Source: a virus
DNA length: 64,000 nt
IMG/VR virus record: IMGVR_UViG_3300027763_000001
Coordinates: 30,462-94,461 of that record
Reading direction: 5' to 3' (one strand)
Shown: positions 56,121 through 63,427 of the stretch, piece after piece
How the letters are laid out: each line of letters begins with the position of its first letter
Numbering within the stretch: position 1 is the first letter of the stretch
The notes under the pieces: generated by a model
Seen by the model: only the letters and a program-made list of their open reading frames with translations
Databases searched by the model: none
Told to the model about the DNA's origin: nothing
Position numbers and translations under genes: made by a program

Positions 56121-56548
56121 CCTTTGATCCTTACAGCATCACGCCGCCCGAGGATTTGATTGCTGAGAACACAGTCGGCGTCGGTACATGTGCTGCCGAC
56201 TGCATCTTCTTCGCCCGATGGGGCGCTGCCCAGGCTGCTAATGCGCTACAGCGTCAGTGGCCGGAGCCGATTACGGATCGGCCGCCGACTGAGAAGGATG
56301 CGGATGAATGTGGATTCGTTCAGTATCTTTTTGCGGGGAAATGGAATTTTGATTCCTGGGATAACGTTGCCAAGAACCAACAACAGGCTTGGTTCCACAC
56401 TCCCCGCTGGCGCCCGATGCGCGAGCCTACGCTGAAGGAGCGGGCGCTGGCGCTGCTGGACAGCAAGGATTTTGACACGGACTTTACCACCGAGCAGATC
56501 GCCCTGCTGCGGCAAGTTGTAGAGTCAGCCCCCGACGCAACTCCATGA
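56117..56548 (+). CDS. HTPxW-domain protein 1
   Basis: 143 aa (MTFDPYSITPPEDLIAENTV...). The C-terminal 55 residues, W-F-H-T-P-R-W-R-P followed by a helical LKERALALLDSKDFD segment and a final helix, are shared with the 62019 protein (P-W-M-H-T-P-G-W-R-P). The N-terminal half has Cys residues and acidic stretches. The shared C-terminal domain suggests a recurring interaction module of unknown function. Confidence 0.6.
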   Translation: MTFDPYSITPPEDLIAENTVGVGTCAADCIFFARWGAAQAANALQRQWPEPITDRPPTEKDADECGFVQYLFAGKWNFDSWDNVAKNQQQAWFHTPRWRPMREPTLKERALALLDSKDFDTDFTTEQIALLRQVVESAPDATP

Positions 56549-56590
56549 GATCCCCGCTTACGACCAAATAACCCCCTACAGAAACAGCAC

Positions 56591-57811
56591 ATGACTTCCC
56601 AGTACATCCCCACCGACGGTGTTCCCATCAAGGCTTGGGTCGACGGCGTCCCTATCGAGGACCGGGCCGTGCAGCAGCTTCGCAACCTGGCCAGCCTGCC
56701 CTTCATGCACCACCACGTCGCCGCCATGCCGGATGTCCACTGGGGCATGGGCGCGACGATCGGCTCGGTGATCGCCACCAAGGGCGCCATCATTCCCGCA
56801 GCTGTCGGCGTCGACATTGGCTGCGGCATGTGCGCCCTGCGCACCAGCCTCACCGCCAGCGACCTGCCCGACGACTTGGGCCCCTTGCGCAGCGCAATCG
56901 AAGCGGCGATCCCCCACGGCCGCAGCAACGACGGCGGCCCGGGTGATGTTGGCGCCCACCGCGAGCCGCCAGCCAACGTCTGCGACGCCGTCCGCCTGTT
57001 GCAGCCCCGGCTCGACGGCATTATCGCCAAGCATCAGCCCATCAGCAAGGCGGCCGGGCGCGCCGCGATTCATGCCGGCACCCTCGGCGGCGGCAATCAC
57101 TTCGTGGAGGTCTGCATCGACGAGGACCAGCGCGTCTGGGTGATGCTCCACTCCGGCAGCCGGGGCATCGGCAATCGCATTGGCACCTACTTTATTGAAA
57201 GGGCTCGCAAGGAGATGGAGCGCCACTTCATCCAGCTGCCGGACCGCGACCTCGCCTACTTAGTTGAGGGCAGCGAGCTGTTCGACGACTACGTCGAAGC
57301 CGTTGGCTGGGCCCAAGACTTCGCCCGTCTCAACCGCGACCTAATGATGACGGCCGCTCTACGGGCTTTAGCCCAGGCCGTGCCCAAGCAGTTTGCCTGC
57401 GACTGCGAGGCGGTCAACTGCCACCACAACTACGTGAGCCGCGAGCGCCACTTCGGGGCCGACGTCATGCTTACCCGCAAGGGCGCTGTCTCTGCCAAGG
57501 AAGGCGAGCTCGGAATTATTCCCGGCAGCATGGGGGCCAAGTCCTTCATCGTCTCCGGCAAGGGCAACCGCGAGTCCTTCTGTTCCTGCTCACACGGCGC
57601 CGGCCGTCTGATGGGCCGCAAGGAGGCCAAGCGCCGCTTCACTGTGGAAGACCACGTCGCCGCCACCGCCGGCGTCGAATGCCGCAAAGACGAAGGGGTG
57701 ATCGACGAGACACCTGCCGCTTACAAGGACATCGACGCTGTCATGGCTGCCCAGGCGGACTTGGTGGAGATCCGCCACACTCTCCGTCAAGTCCTCTGTG
57801 TGAAGGGCTGA
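56591..57811 (+). CDS. rtcB: RtcB RNA-splicing/repair ligase
   Basis: 406 aa, close to the usual bacterial length. Hallmarks are DVHWGMGATIGSV (about 48-60), VDIGCGM (about 74-80), GGGNHFVE (about 160-167), HSGSRGIGN, and the catalytic-histidine loop FCSCSHGAGR (about 330-339), with CHHNY. RtcB seals 2',3'-cyclic-phosphate or 3'-phosphate ends to 5'-OH RNA using GTP and Mn2+. In a phage it would repair tRNAs or other RNAs cut by host nucleases, like the T4 tRNA-repair enzymes but by a different chemistry. It follows an HTPxW gene and is the largest plus-strand gene of the block. Confidence 0.95.
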   Translation: MTSQYIPTDGVPIKAWVDGVPIEDRAVQQLRNLASLPFMHHHVAAMPDVHWGMGATIGSVIATKGAIIPAAVGVDIGCGMCALRTSLTASDLPDDLGPLRSAIEAAIPHGRSNDGGPGDVGAHREPPANVCDAVRLLQPRLDGIIAKHQPISKAAGRAAIHAGTLGGGNHFVEVCIDEDQRVWVMLHSGSRGIGNRIGTYFIERARKEMERHFIQLPDRDLAYLVEGSELFDDYVEAVGWAQDFARLNRDLMMTAALRALAQAVPKQFACDCEAVNCHHNYVSRERHFGADVMLTRKGAVSAKEGELGIIPGSMGAKSFIVSGKGNRESFCSCSHGAGRLMGRKEAKRRFTVEDHVAATAGVECRKDEGVIDETPAAYKDIDAVMAAQADLVEIRHTLRQVLCVKG

Positions 57812-58098
57812 GCCGTTCTCTCGCTTCCCGGATGCCACAGCTCCACTTGAGGCATCCCCTCCGCCGCCATCCGATTGAGCGATAGCACTAACTCTCGGGC
57901 CCATTCCTCCAGCAGGGGTGGGTTCGTTTGATTCCATTCATGGATGAAATTCCAGCGCCCTCCAGGCGAAGCTTCCAGCTTCACGTCCACTGCGCCGGGG
58001 CGATTGTCCACGTCCCGAACATGCACGATCAACCCTTCCCCAACCCGGAAGATCGGACCCATGGCCAGCAGCTCGGGGAGAACCACGAAGGCGGCCAT
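57787..58098 (-). CDS. Small minus-strand protein
   Basis: 103 aa from ATG 58098 (MAAFVVLPELLAMGPIFRVG...); TTG 58107 would add three residues. A hydrophobic N-terminal helix is followed by strands and a long helix (PPLLEEWARELVLSLNRMAA). The 3' end overlaps rtcB. No plus-strand gene competes for this space. It lacks the late-type element found before 41935. Coding status is supported only by its plausible sequence. Confidence 0.4.
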   Translation of the reverse strand: MAAFVVLPELLAMGPIFRVGEGLIVHVRDVDNRPGAVDVKLEASPGGRWNFIHEWNQTNPPLLEEWARELVLSLNRMAAEGMPQVELWHPGSERTAQPFTQRT

Positions 58099-58218
58099 CG
58101 TGATCAATGCAGTTACAACCAGGTTAGTCCAAGAGCACGGTTTCCAGCCTGCCGCAAGCTTGCTGACAGGGGGCAGCCATAGGGTCTACCTTGGCCATCC
58201 TGCCTCCCGCCGGGTTCC

Positions 58219-58401
58219 ATGCGACAGCGCGCCGTGCTGATTCGTCTTGCTGACGACCAGCCTCTTGAGCCTTTTTGGAATCCCTTGATCGAACCTGTTG
58301 AACTCGAGAGGAGTAACCAGCGCCTGCTTGCCATTGCCAGTCCTTTCCGCTGGCGCTGGCTGTACGCCATCTGCCCTTCCCCACACGCACCATGCAGCTG
58401 A
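58219..58401 (+). CDS. Small hypothetical protein
   Basis: 60 aa (MRQRAVLIRLADDQPLEPFW...), basic with aromatic residues. It overlaps the start of the clamp-like gene by 10 nt. A minus-strand frame also covers this stretch; the plus frame is preferred for its overlap and strand, but either could be non-coding. Confidence 0.35.
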   Translation: MRQRAVLIRLADDQPLEPFWNPLIEPVELERSNQRLLAIASPFRWRWLYAICPSPHAPCS

Positions 58402-59090
58402 ACTGTGAAAGCCGCCTGTTCGCCGTCGGCGCGGACTTTGCTGGCAGCTACGCCCCCTACCAGGGGATTTATTTCTGCCCAGGCCCTCGCGGCGTCGGCG
58501 TCATCGCGTCTTCCTCCGATCGCGGGGCCCTGACCTTCGTCGGCTACGACGAATCTGGCACCATCGACGAACCGGTCGTTTTCATTCCCACCAGCGACCT
58601 AGCCGCCGCCAGTCGGGGGCTCAAGAGTGGCCCGCGCACCTTGAGCATCGACACCGAGACCGGGATCGCTGCGGTTACGACGCCACTCAAGACCAAGGCC
58701 GGCAAGACCGTCGAGATGTCCGCTCCGCCGGTGAGCACGATTGCCTTCCCGGACGTCCACGGCGTGGTCGCCCGCTTGGTCGCCCACTGGGAGGGCATGG
58801 GCCAGCAAGTGGATGCCTGCGGTCGCTACGACGCCAAGCTGTTGCTGCAGGCCCTGCGCGCCGCCGAAGGACTGGGTGACTCCGTCTCCTTGGTCGGGAT
58901 GAGCGGCGGCCCCTTGTTGATCAACATCGAAGCCGCGGTCGAGGACGAAACAGCGAAGAAGAAAACGGTCCGGATGCAAAGCACCGGGCTGCTTTTGATG
59001 CTGATGCCTCAGACAGCGCAACCCGTTCCGCCGCCGCCCGGCTGGGTGCACCGCTGGAGCTTGGACTCACTTGCGTCCGGCGAGATTTGA
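58392..59090 (+). CDS. Putative beta-clamp-like protein
   Basis: 232 aa (MQLNCESRLFAVGADFAGSY...). The layout resembles half or more of a sliding-clamp fold: an N-terminal strand pair, ASSSDRGALTFVG, I-P-x-S-D-L, a repeat starting PPVSTIAFPDVHGVV, a helix YDAKLLLQALRAAEGL, and a C-terminal strand with LMLMPQ. In DnaN-type clamps the last residues end in M-P-x-x. No clamp loader or polymerase is in the window. The fold call is by pattern and moderate. A sigma70-like promoter overlaps its stop. Confidence 0.45.
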   Translation: MQLNCESRLFAVGADFAGSYAPYQGIYFCPGPRGVGVIASSSDRGALTFVGYDESGTIDEPVVFIPTSDLAAASRGLKSGPRTLSIDTETGIAAVTTPLKTKAGKTVEMSAPPVSTIAFPDVHGVVARLVAHWEGMGQQVDACGRYDAKLLLQALRAAEGLGDSVSLVGMSGGPLLINIEAAVEDETAKKKTVRMQSTGLLLMLMPQTAQPVPPPPGWVHRWSLDSLASGEI

Positions 59091-59116
59091 GACACACGTT
59101 GCACAACGACTACACT
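59087..59116 (+). promoter_or_regulatory. Sigma70-like promoter candidate before SSB gene
   Basis: TTGAGA (59087) and TACACT (59111) with an 18-bp spacer overlap the stop of the clamp-like gene. Hexamer matches are 5 of 6 and 4 of 6. The predicted start would be about 20 nt before TTG 59141. Confidence 0.4.
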
Positions 59117-59140
59117 GGCTGAGCCCTGACGCTCCCAACC

Positions 59141-59791
59141 TTGAGCACGGCCTCAGTTCTCACCAAGATCGCCTCTCGGCCCACACTAGAGGCGGTCTCC
59201 GGCAACGAGCTCGCTACCTGCGAGACACTCACGGACGACGCCCAGAAGATCCAGCTTTGGGTTGTTGCCCGGCCTGGCTCTGCCACCGCCAACAGCTTGC
59301 TTGGCCAGGAGGTTGGCAACCTTGTCATCCTGACCGGCGACATCACCCTCGATGGTGATGGCAACTTGCCGGTCATGAACCTGCGCTCCATTTGCAAGGG
59401 CTACGAGGACCAGTTCCTCAACGAGGTGTCCGTGACCGGGCGCCTGTCCGGCCAGGTTCGGGGGGCCGAACAGTCCGATTCTTCGTCCCTGGCGGTCAAC
59501 CGCCTGGAGAACGGCGAAGAGAAGGTCGACTGGTTCCGCATCCGCTGCTTTGGCGCCAACCGCGAGCGACTACTTAATGCCCCCAAAGGAGCCTTGGTCA
59601 CCGCCAGCGGCATCCTTGAGATGCGCACTTCCAAAGAGGGCACCCCCTTCGTGGAAGTCAAGGTTCGAGTCCTGCGCCTCCACGCCAGGGCCCGCGGCCA
59701 CGACGCCGCTGATGGCAAGGAAGCCGCGGGCTACTCCAACGCTGACTTCGACGGCAGCGATGCGCCGCCGATGCCGGCGAACTGGAGTTGA
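59141..59791 (+). CDS. Second ssDNA-binding / OB-fold protein
   Basis: 216 aa from TTG 59141. Two beta-barrel-like parts are seen: residues about 25-110 (IQLWVVARPGSATANSLLGQ; LPVMNLRSICKGYEDQFLNE) and 110-190 (VSVTGRLSGQVRGAEQSD; VDWFRIRCFGANRERL; LVTASGILEMRTSKEGTPFV). The second resembles SSB OB-folds (W-x-x-I/V-x-x-F-G; K-G-x-x-V-x-V-x-G-x-L). An acidic C-terminal tail (SNADFDGSDAPPMPANWS) recalls SSB tails, but lacks the DDIPF end. It differs from the SSB-like protein at 35905 and sits near the clamp-like gene, fitting a replication role. Confidence 0.6.
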   Translation: MSTASVLTKIASRPTLEAVSGNELATCETLTDDAQKIQLWVVARPGSATANSLLGQEVGNLVILTGDITLDGDGNLPVMNLRSICKGYEDQFLNEVSVTGRLSGQVRGAEQSDSSSLAVNRLENGEEKVDWFRIRCFGANRERLLNAPKGALVTASGILEMRTSKEGTPFVEVKVRVLRLHARARGHDAADGKEAAGYSNADFDGSDAPPMPANWS

Positions 59792-59855
59792 ATTTCGCTC
59801 CATTTTCGCCACCACCGCCCAATCTCGACGCCATTCACGCTTTTTCACTCCTTCC

Positions 59856-60137
59856 ATGGAACAAAACGATTCTTTCGCTGCAGTAATCGCCGACTTCAAC
59901 GACGCGATCGCCACTTGCTCTTCTGACTACAAAGGCAGTGACAGCCCTCACTCCGGGCGCTGCTGGTCCCGCCGCGGATGGAATGGCCCAGGCCAATTCA
60001 TCCAGCTGGCTCAGCCCGACGGGATTAGCGATCCTATGACTTTTCCTTACGTCTTCATTCACACGGTTCGAGGCCATCACATTCCCTGGCTGCCTAGCCA
60101 GGGCGACATGCTGGCCACGGATTGGTACATCGTCTAA
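59856..60137 (+). CDS. DUF2829 / Tad2-like candidate anti-Thoeris protein
   Basis: 93 aa from ATG 59856. The pattern W-S-R-R-G-W-N-G-P-G-Q-F-I-Q-L (about 37-51), P-Y-V-F-I-H-T, then V/I-P-W-L-P-S-Q-G-D-M-L-A-T-D-W-Y-I-V at the C-terminus is that of DUF2829. Tad2 of phage SPO1 belongs to this family; it sequesters the cyclic ADP-ribose-type signal of Thoeris defence. Length and ends agree with Tad2. Whether this member binds such signals is not shown by sequence alone. Confidence 0.7.
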   Translation: MEQNDSFAAVIADFNDAIATCSSDYKGSDSPHSGRCWSRRGWNGPGQFIQLAQPDGISDPMTFPYVFIHTVRGHHIPWLPSQGDMLATDWYIV

Positions 60138-60200
60138 TCCTGTCTCACGCTCAACTCAACCCACACACCACGCGAGTCCCCACCAAAGGACTGAATCCCC

Positions 60201-60920
60201 ATGAGCATGCTGCCACCAAACTACAAAGACGCCAAAACCTGCAAGCAAGAGATGAACTCCGGCGGCGATCCCCGCTACATCGACCCCTCTAAGCTCTCCG
60301 ACGGCGAGACGATCAACGTGCGCCCTTGCGGCACATACGCTTCCGGGCATGTAATCGGCGGCTTTGAATACTTCTCCGAGACCGCCAAGCGCACTCGCCG
60401 CTTCCCGGAGTTTCCCGAGGAGTATCTCAACGACATCGGTCTGACTTGGGAGGGCAAGAACAAAGGGACCGGCGAGAAGGACCAGCCGAAGTACTTCCTC
60501 GCCATGACAGTCCTTAGCAAGGAGAGCGGTCAGTTCTCGATTCTGTTCATTCCGCAGCTCAAGCTGCGTGAACAGATGGAGCGCACTTTTGGCATTGAGG
60601 ATTACATGTATGAGGGCGATTCCATTGCCCCTTACTACTTCTCGATCACTCGCACTGGCCTAAAAAAAGACACCGCCTACTACGCCACCCCGGCCCTCAA
60701 GCCCGCCGACCCCGATTCCATCGAGCGCTGGGAAGCGGCCCGCGACGGGATCTGGCTGCCAGCCCTCTTTGACGGCGCCGACCCGTTCGCCGGCAGGCCT
60801 GCCACGGCCAAGGGCAAGCCTCCTAAGGGCAAGGGCCAACCTCCCGAAGCGACCGACGCCCTCGGCGCCCAAGGCGTTGCTCCCACTGCAGGCGCACCCG
60901 GGGCGGCTGATAAGTGGTGA
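60201..60920 (+). CDS. Hypothetical replication-region protein
   Basis: 239 aa (MSMLPPNYKDAKTCKQEMNS...). A mixed alpha/beta core (INVRPCGTYASGHVIGGFEY; KYFLAMTVLSKESGQFSIL; YYFSITRTGLKKDTAYYATP) is followed by a Lys/Pro/Gly-rich linker (KGKPPKGKGQPPEA) and Ala/Gly tail, an SSB-like architecture without a clear OB motif. ACCAAAGGACTG precedes the ATG. A ssDNA-binding or replication accessory role is possible; no family was recognised. Confidence 0.55.
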   Translation: MSMLPPNYKDAKTCKQEMNSGGDPRYIDPSKLSDGETINVRPCGTYASGHVIGGFEYFSETAKRTRRFPEFPEEYLNDIGLTWEGKNKGTGEKDQPKYFLAMTVLSKESGQFSILFIPQLKLREQMERTFGIEDYMYEGDSIAPYYFSITRTGLKKDTAYYATPALKPADPDSIERWEAARDGIWLPALFDGADPFAGRPATAKGKPPKGKGQPPEATDALGAQGVAPTAGAPGAADKW

Positions 60921-60994
60921 TGGATCGTGACTTGGCGGCAGCGGCGCGCTTCGCTGACCCCCATGCTATTCGTCAACCTTCAATTCTTCTCCCT

Positions 60995-61396
60995 ATGAAC
61001 CCTCAATTTCTTGATCAGGCCACAGCAGCACGCTCCGCTGAGGCCAGCGCTTCGGCGCTCGACCAGTTGTCCGCCTTGCAGGAGACTGCCAAAGGCGCCC
61101 TGATGTACGGGCTCAGCGGGCTGCCTGTTTCGATTACGACTACCCAGGTGATCTTCGTGCTGCCGGTCACGATCTCTGAGGAGCGCACCAAAGAGGACTA
61201 TCTCCAAGCATGTGACGAGCTGATGGCCGAAAAAGCCTTTGATTATTACAGCTTCCTTACTTACACGACTCGCGCGCGCCTTCCCTATGGAGACAGAGAC
61301 ATCGCTGATTGCTGTAACTTCCTCGACACCCCACTGGTCATCGCTGTCCGCAACCGAAGCGCTTGCTCTACTCGAGTTGGCCCAGCGGCCGGCTGA
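60995..61396 (+). CDS. Hypothetical protein
   Basis: 133 aa from ATG 60995 (MNPQFLDQATAARSAEASAS...), preceded by the pyrimidine leader TTCTTCTCCCT; a longer frame from 60914 or 60920 is possible. Ala-rich helix, then beta strands (VSITTTQVIFVLPVTISEER) and another helix. The last 110 nt overlap the next gene. No family is recognised. Confidence 0.55.
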   Translation: MNPQFLDQATAARSAEASASALDQLSALQETAKGALMYGLSGLPVSITTTQVIFVLPVTISEERTKEDYLQACDELMAEKAFDYYSFLTYTTRARLPYGDRDIADCCNFLDTPLVIAVRNRSACSTRVGPAAG

Positions 61397-61589
61397 CGTC
61401 AAAGCGATATTCTCCCGCTGCGACGAGGAGGTGCTCCAGCACGCCTGGGCCCTCCTCGACCCCATCCAGCGGGGGGCCCTGCTTCTCACCCGCGTTTTTC
61501 GCGGGTCTTCTATCATCCTCGACAATTCCAGCTATGCCGACCCCGCAGACTTTGCCGGATCTGGTGAAGATTTTGATCAATCACCTTGA
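61287..61589 (+). CDS. Helical hypothetical protein
   Basis: 100 aa from ATG 61287 (METETSLIAVTSSTPHWSSL...). Helices ATEALALLELAQRPADVKAI and VLQHAWALLDPIQRGALLL look like a known small helical phage/cyanobacterial domain ending in W-x-x-L-x-P-x-x-R-x-x-L. The 3' part overlaps the next gene by 56 nt and contains a perfect hairpin. It has no assigned function. Confidence 0.5.
   Translation: METETSLIAVTSSTPHWSSLSATEALALLELAQRPADVKAIFSRCDEEVLQHAWALLDPIQRGALLLTRVFRGSSIILDNSSYADPADFAGSGEDFDQSP
61488..61506. repeat. Perfect hairpin ACCCGCG-TTTTT-CGCGGGT
   Basis: A 7-bp stem with a T5 loop and CTTCT after it, inside the 3' part of the 61287 gene and 27 nt before ATG 61534. The C-rich stem with T-run loop resembles the early leader hairpins and could regulate the downstream gene. 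Confidence 0.55.
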
Positions 61590-62022
61590 AGGCATTAGTG
61601 ATCACCTGCAGTTTCAATCCGCCAAGCTGACGGAGATTGCTGACAGCCAGCGAGAGGCGCTAGATCGCCTGAAATCCCTCGACGTCAACATTGACGGGTT
61701 CACCGATTCTGGCGCCAACTTGCGCACCTTCCAGGTCGATCAGTACACGACAGGCTTCTTGTCGCTGCTGGGGCCCTTGCTTTCGGTCAGGCTCAACAAA
61801 GAGCTGGGTAACCGCTCGATCCCTGACCTCATAAAGGCCTGCGCCCCCCTGACACGGGACGCCCTCGAAGAGATGGGGGCCTACCGCCAGGCCCAGGCAG
61901 GCAGGGACCTGCTTGCCAACACGGCCGGCACGATGGGCGACGCCCGAACAGAGCCCGCCCCCGATCCCAGCTCCGACTGGGACGACCTGGATAGACAACC
62001 CTTCACCCCGCCGAGCCAATGA
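61534..62022 (+). CDS. Helical hypothetical protein
   Basis: 162 aa from ATG 61534 (MPTPQTLPDLVKILINHLEG...). Long helices (ISDHLQFQSAKLTEIADSQR) and an acidic C-terminus (SSDWDDLDRQPF) that again ends with an F preceded by acids, similar to SSB-type tails. It overlaps the next gene by 4 nt. No family is recognised. Confidence 0.6.
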   Translation: MPTPQTLPDLVKILINHLEGISDHLQFQSAKLTEIADSQREALDRLKSLDVNIDGFTDSGANLRTFQVDQYTTGFLSLLGPLLSVRLNKELGNRSIPDLIKACAPLTRDALEEMGAYRQAQAGRDLLANTAGTMGDARTEPAPDPSSDWDDLDRQPFTPPSQ

Positions 62023-62939
62023 ACCCAATGAACGAGTCCCTGTTCGAAGCGGAAGCTCGCTTCCGCGCTATTACCCGCCTGGCCGCCAACGCCAATCGCC
62101 CCGACGGAGACCACCTTGCTGGCACCTGGGGAATTACTTTTGGCGAAGTACGCTCACTGGTTAAGGTACTGGATCGTCTTTTTCGTCGGTGCACCCATCC
62201 GTCAGTTTCCCCACCGAAAATCACCATCGAGACTATTGGCCAAGACACCATGAACACCGATCAAGCACTCAAACGCGGCACGGGCATCCACCAAGCCGTC
62301 GACGAAGCCATCAACAAAGCCAGAAGCGAGATCGAGCACGCTTTGGGTCTTGCGCTGAGCCTTGCGCTGGATCTCCCTAGCCAGCACTGCCTTGCGGCGA
62401 CTATCGAAAACAGTGGCAGACTCGCCTGCGTTAAGACTCCAGCCGCCACCTGGTACTACGTCGACGGACGCTGCGTTTATGGGCATGGCCCCATGGAAAC
62501 GCTCTGGACAGAGATCAAGTTCCGCCAAGGCTCCACCTCCCTTACCGCGAAAGTAAAAACCCTCAACCCGTCTGACGCTCCAGCGCTTCAGTCCGCCCCT
62601 CCGGCAGCCCCAACGCCCGACTCCGAAGAGGTCCATCGGATGCCGACAGAAGGCATTACCCACAGGCTGCCGAGGCCGGAAGATGCAGATGCCCTGGGCA
62701 CGATCCAGGTCCTGAAAGATTTTCGCTGGCTAGCCTGGAGCGTGGCTGAATTCAATGGGCATACCGAGTACCACCCCCAGCTGCCCTGGATGCACACTCC
62801 CGGCTGGAGGCCCGATCCCTCGGCGCTCAAAGACCAAGCGATCGCGAGAGTCAAGGACGGCCGGGCCTATTACGACTCCGCTGACAAAGCGTTGATCCTG
62901 GCGGCCCTTGAGGCGATGCCTGCGGGGCGGGCGGTATGA
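62019..62939 (+). CDS. HTPxW-domain protein 2
   Basis: 306 aa (MNPMNESLFEAEARFRAITR...). Helical N-terminus (DEAINKARSEIEHALGLALS), a middle with W/Y/H-rich strands (ATWYYVDGRCVYGHG), a Pro/Ala linker, then the C-terminal module LPWMHTPGWRPDPSALKDQA ... ALEAMP shared with the 56117 protein. The shared C-terminus on different N-terminal parts indicates a domain shuffled between phage genes. The stop overlaps the next ATG. Confidence 0.6.
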   Translation: MNPMNESLFEAEARFRAITRLAANANRPDGDHLAGTWGITFGEVRSLVKVLDRLFRRCTHPSVSPPKITIETIGQDTMNTDQALKRGTGIHQAVDEAINKARSEIEHALGLALSLALDLPSQHCLAATIENSGRLACVKTPAATWYYVDGRCVYGHGPMETLWTEIKFRQGSTSLTAKVKTLNPSDAPALQSAPPAAPTPDSEEVHRMPTEGITHRLPRPEDADALGTIQVLKDFRWLAWSVAEFNGHTEYHPQLPWMHTPGWRPDPSALKDQAIARVKDGRAYYDSADKALILAALEAMPAGRAV

Positions 62940-63187
62940 CAGCCTGGTGCGCCCCGCATAGCAGCAAGCCAAGAAGCGATCAGCAAATTATTGACGAGTG
63001 CAACGCATTGGCACGACAGTTCTACAAAATGCAAGGCTGTGAACAATCAACCGACTTCAAGTTCTACGAAGCTACCCATCCGGCCGAAGCGGGGTGCTGG
63101 AACATGGCCGTAGCGGCTTACGACCACATTGAGGGAACGGAAGTGGACGAATGTCTCAGAGAATTGGCAGAGCCTCCCAGCTGCTAA
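62936..63187 (+). CDS. Small hypothetical protein
   Basis: 83 aa (MTAWCAPHSSKPRSDQQIID...). A helix (IIDECNALARQFYKMQG) is followed by a Cys/His stretch (EATHPAEAGCWNMAVAAYDH) and an acidic tail. It is the last gene before the structured leader of the nuclease gene. Confidence 0.55.
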   Translation: MTAWCAPHSSKPRSDQQIIDECNALARQFYKMQGCEQSTDFKFYEATHPAEAGCWNMAVAAYDHIEGTEVDECLRELAEPPSC

Positions 63188-63303
63188 GGTAGCCAGACCT
63201 TCCGCCCCGCAAGAGGCGGGCACGAAGGTGCTTCCTTGGAGCTGTCAGCTCGGGAGGCCTGGCTGGAGATTGGGACCTTCAGCTTCAGGGGGAGACATCG
63301 TTA
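63188..63303. other. Non-coding, potentially structured RNA region
   Basis: No gene is seen. Several dyads are present: CCTTC ... GAAGG around an inner CGCC/GGCG hairpin (63198-63228), and GAGCTG-T-CAGCTC (63240-63252). It lies between the stop at 63187 and a strong terminator. It is likely the 3' UTR of the preceding unit, a small RNA, or an attenuator; it does not match any tRNA. Confidence 0.4.
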
Positions 63304-63338
63304 AACGCCCTGGGCCTTCTCCGCCTGGGGCGTTTTTT
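63304..63338 (+). terminator. Strong intrinsic terminator
   Basis: AACGCCC pairs with GGGCGTT around a 17-nt loop, followed by a T-run (63333-63338). It ends the transcript upstream of the nuclease promoter. Confidence 0.85.
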
Positions 63339-63382
63339 GTTGGCGCGTGCATCGCAAAGCCAGGCAGGCCTGCCCCTGAGTC

Positions 63383-63411
63383 TTGGCTTCGCAAGGCGCG
63401 CCTTCTACAAT
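63383..63411 (+). promoter_or_regulatory. Sigma70-like promoter for nuclease gene
   Basis: TTGGCT (63383) and TACAAT (63406) are spaced exactly 17 bp. They follow a strong terminator and precede GTG 63433, with start of transcription expected near 63418. Matches to consensus are 4 of 6 and 5 of 6. Confidence 0.6.
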
Positions 63412-63427
63412 GGTCTCACCTGAGACC
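63412..63427. promoter_or_regulatory. Palindromic operator candidate GGTCTCA-CC-TGAGACC
   Basis: A perfect 7-bp inverted repeat with a 2-bp centre spans the predicted transcription start. It could bind a dimeric repressor or form an RNA hairpin just before the GTG start. Confidence 0.55.

Noticed and set aside
58113-58393. Several minus-strand frames of 66-89 aa opposite 58219-58401
   Set aside because: Multiple overlapping frames with biased composition; none is better than the plus-strand frame that joins the next gene, so none is annotated.
62261-62449. 62-aa minus-strand frame within the HTPxW protein 2 gene
   Set aside because: Antisense shadow within a convincing plus-strand gene; no control signals.
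63188-63303. tRNA or tmRNA gene
   Set aside because: Dyads are present but no cloverleaf, T-loop or anticodon arm can be laid out.
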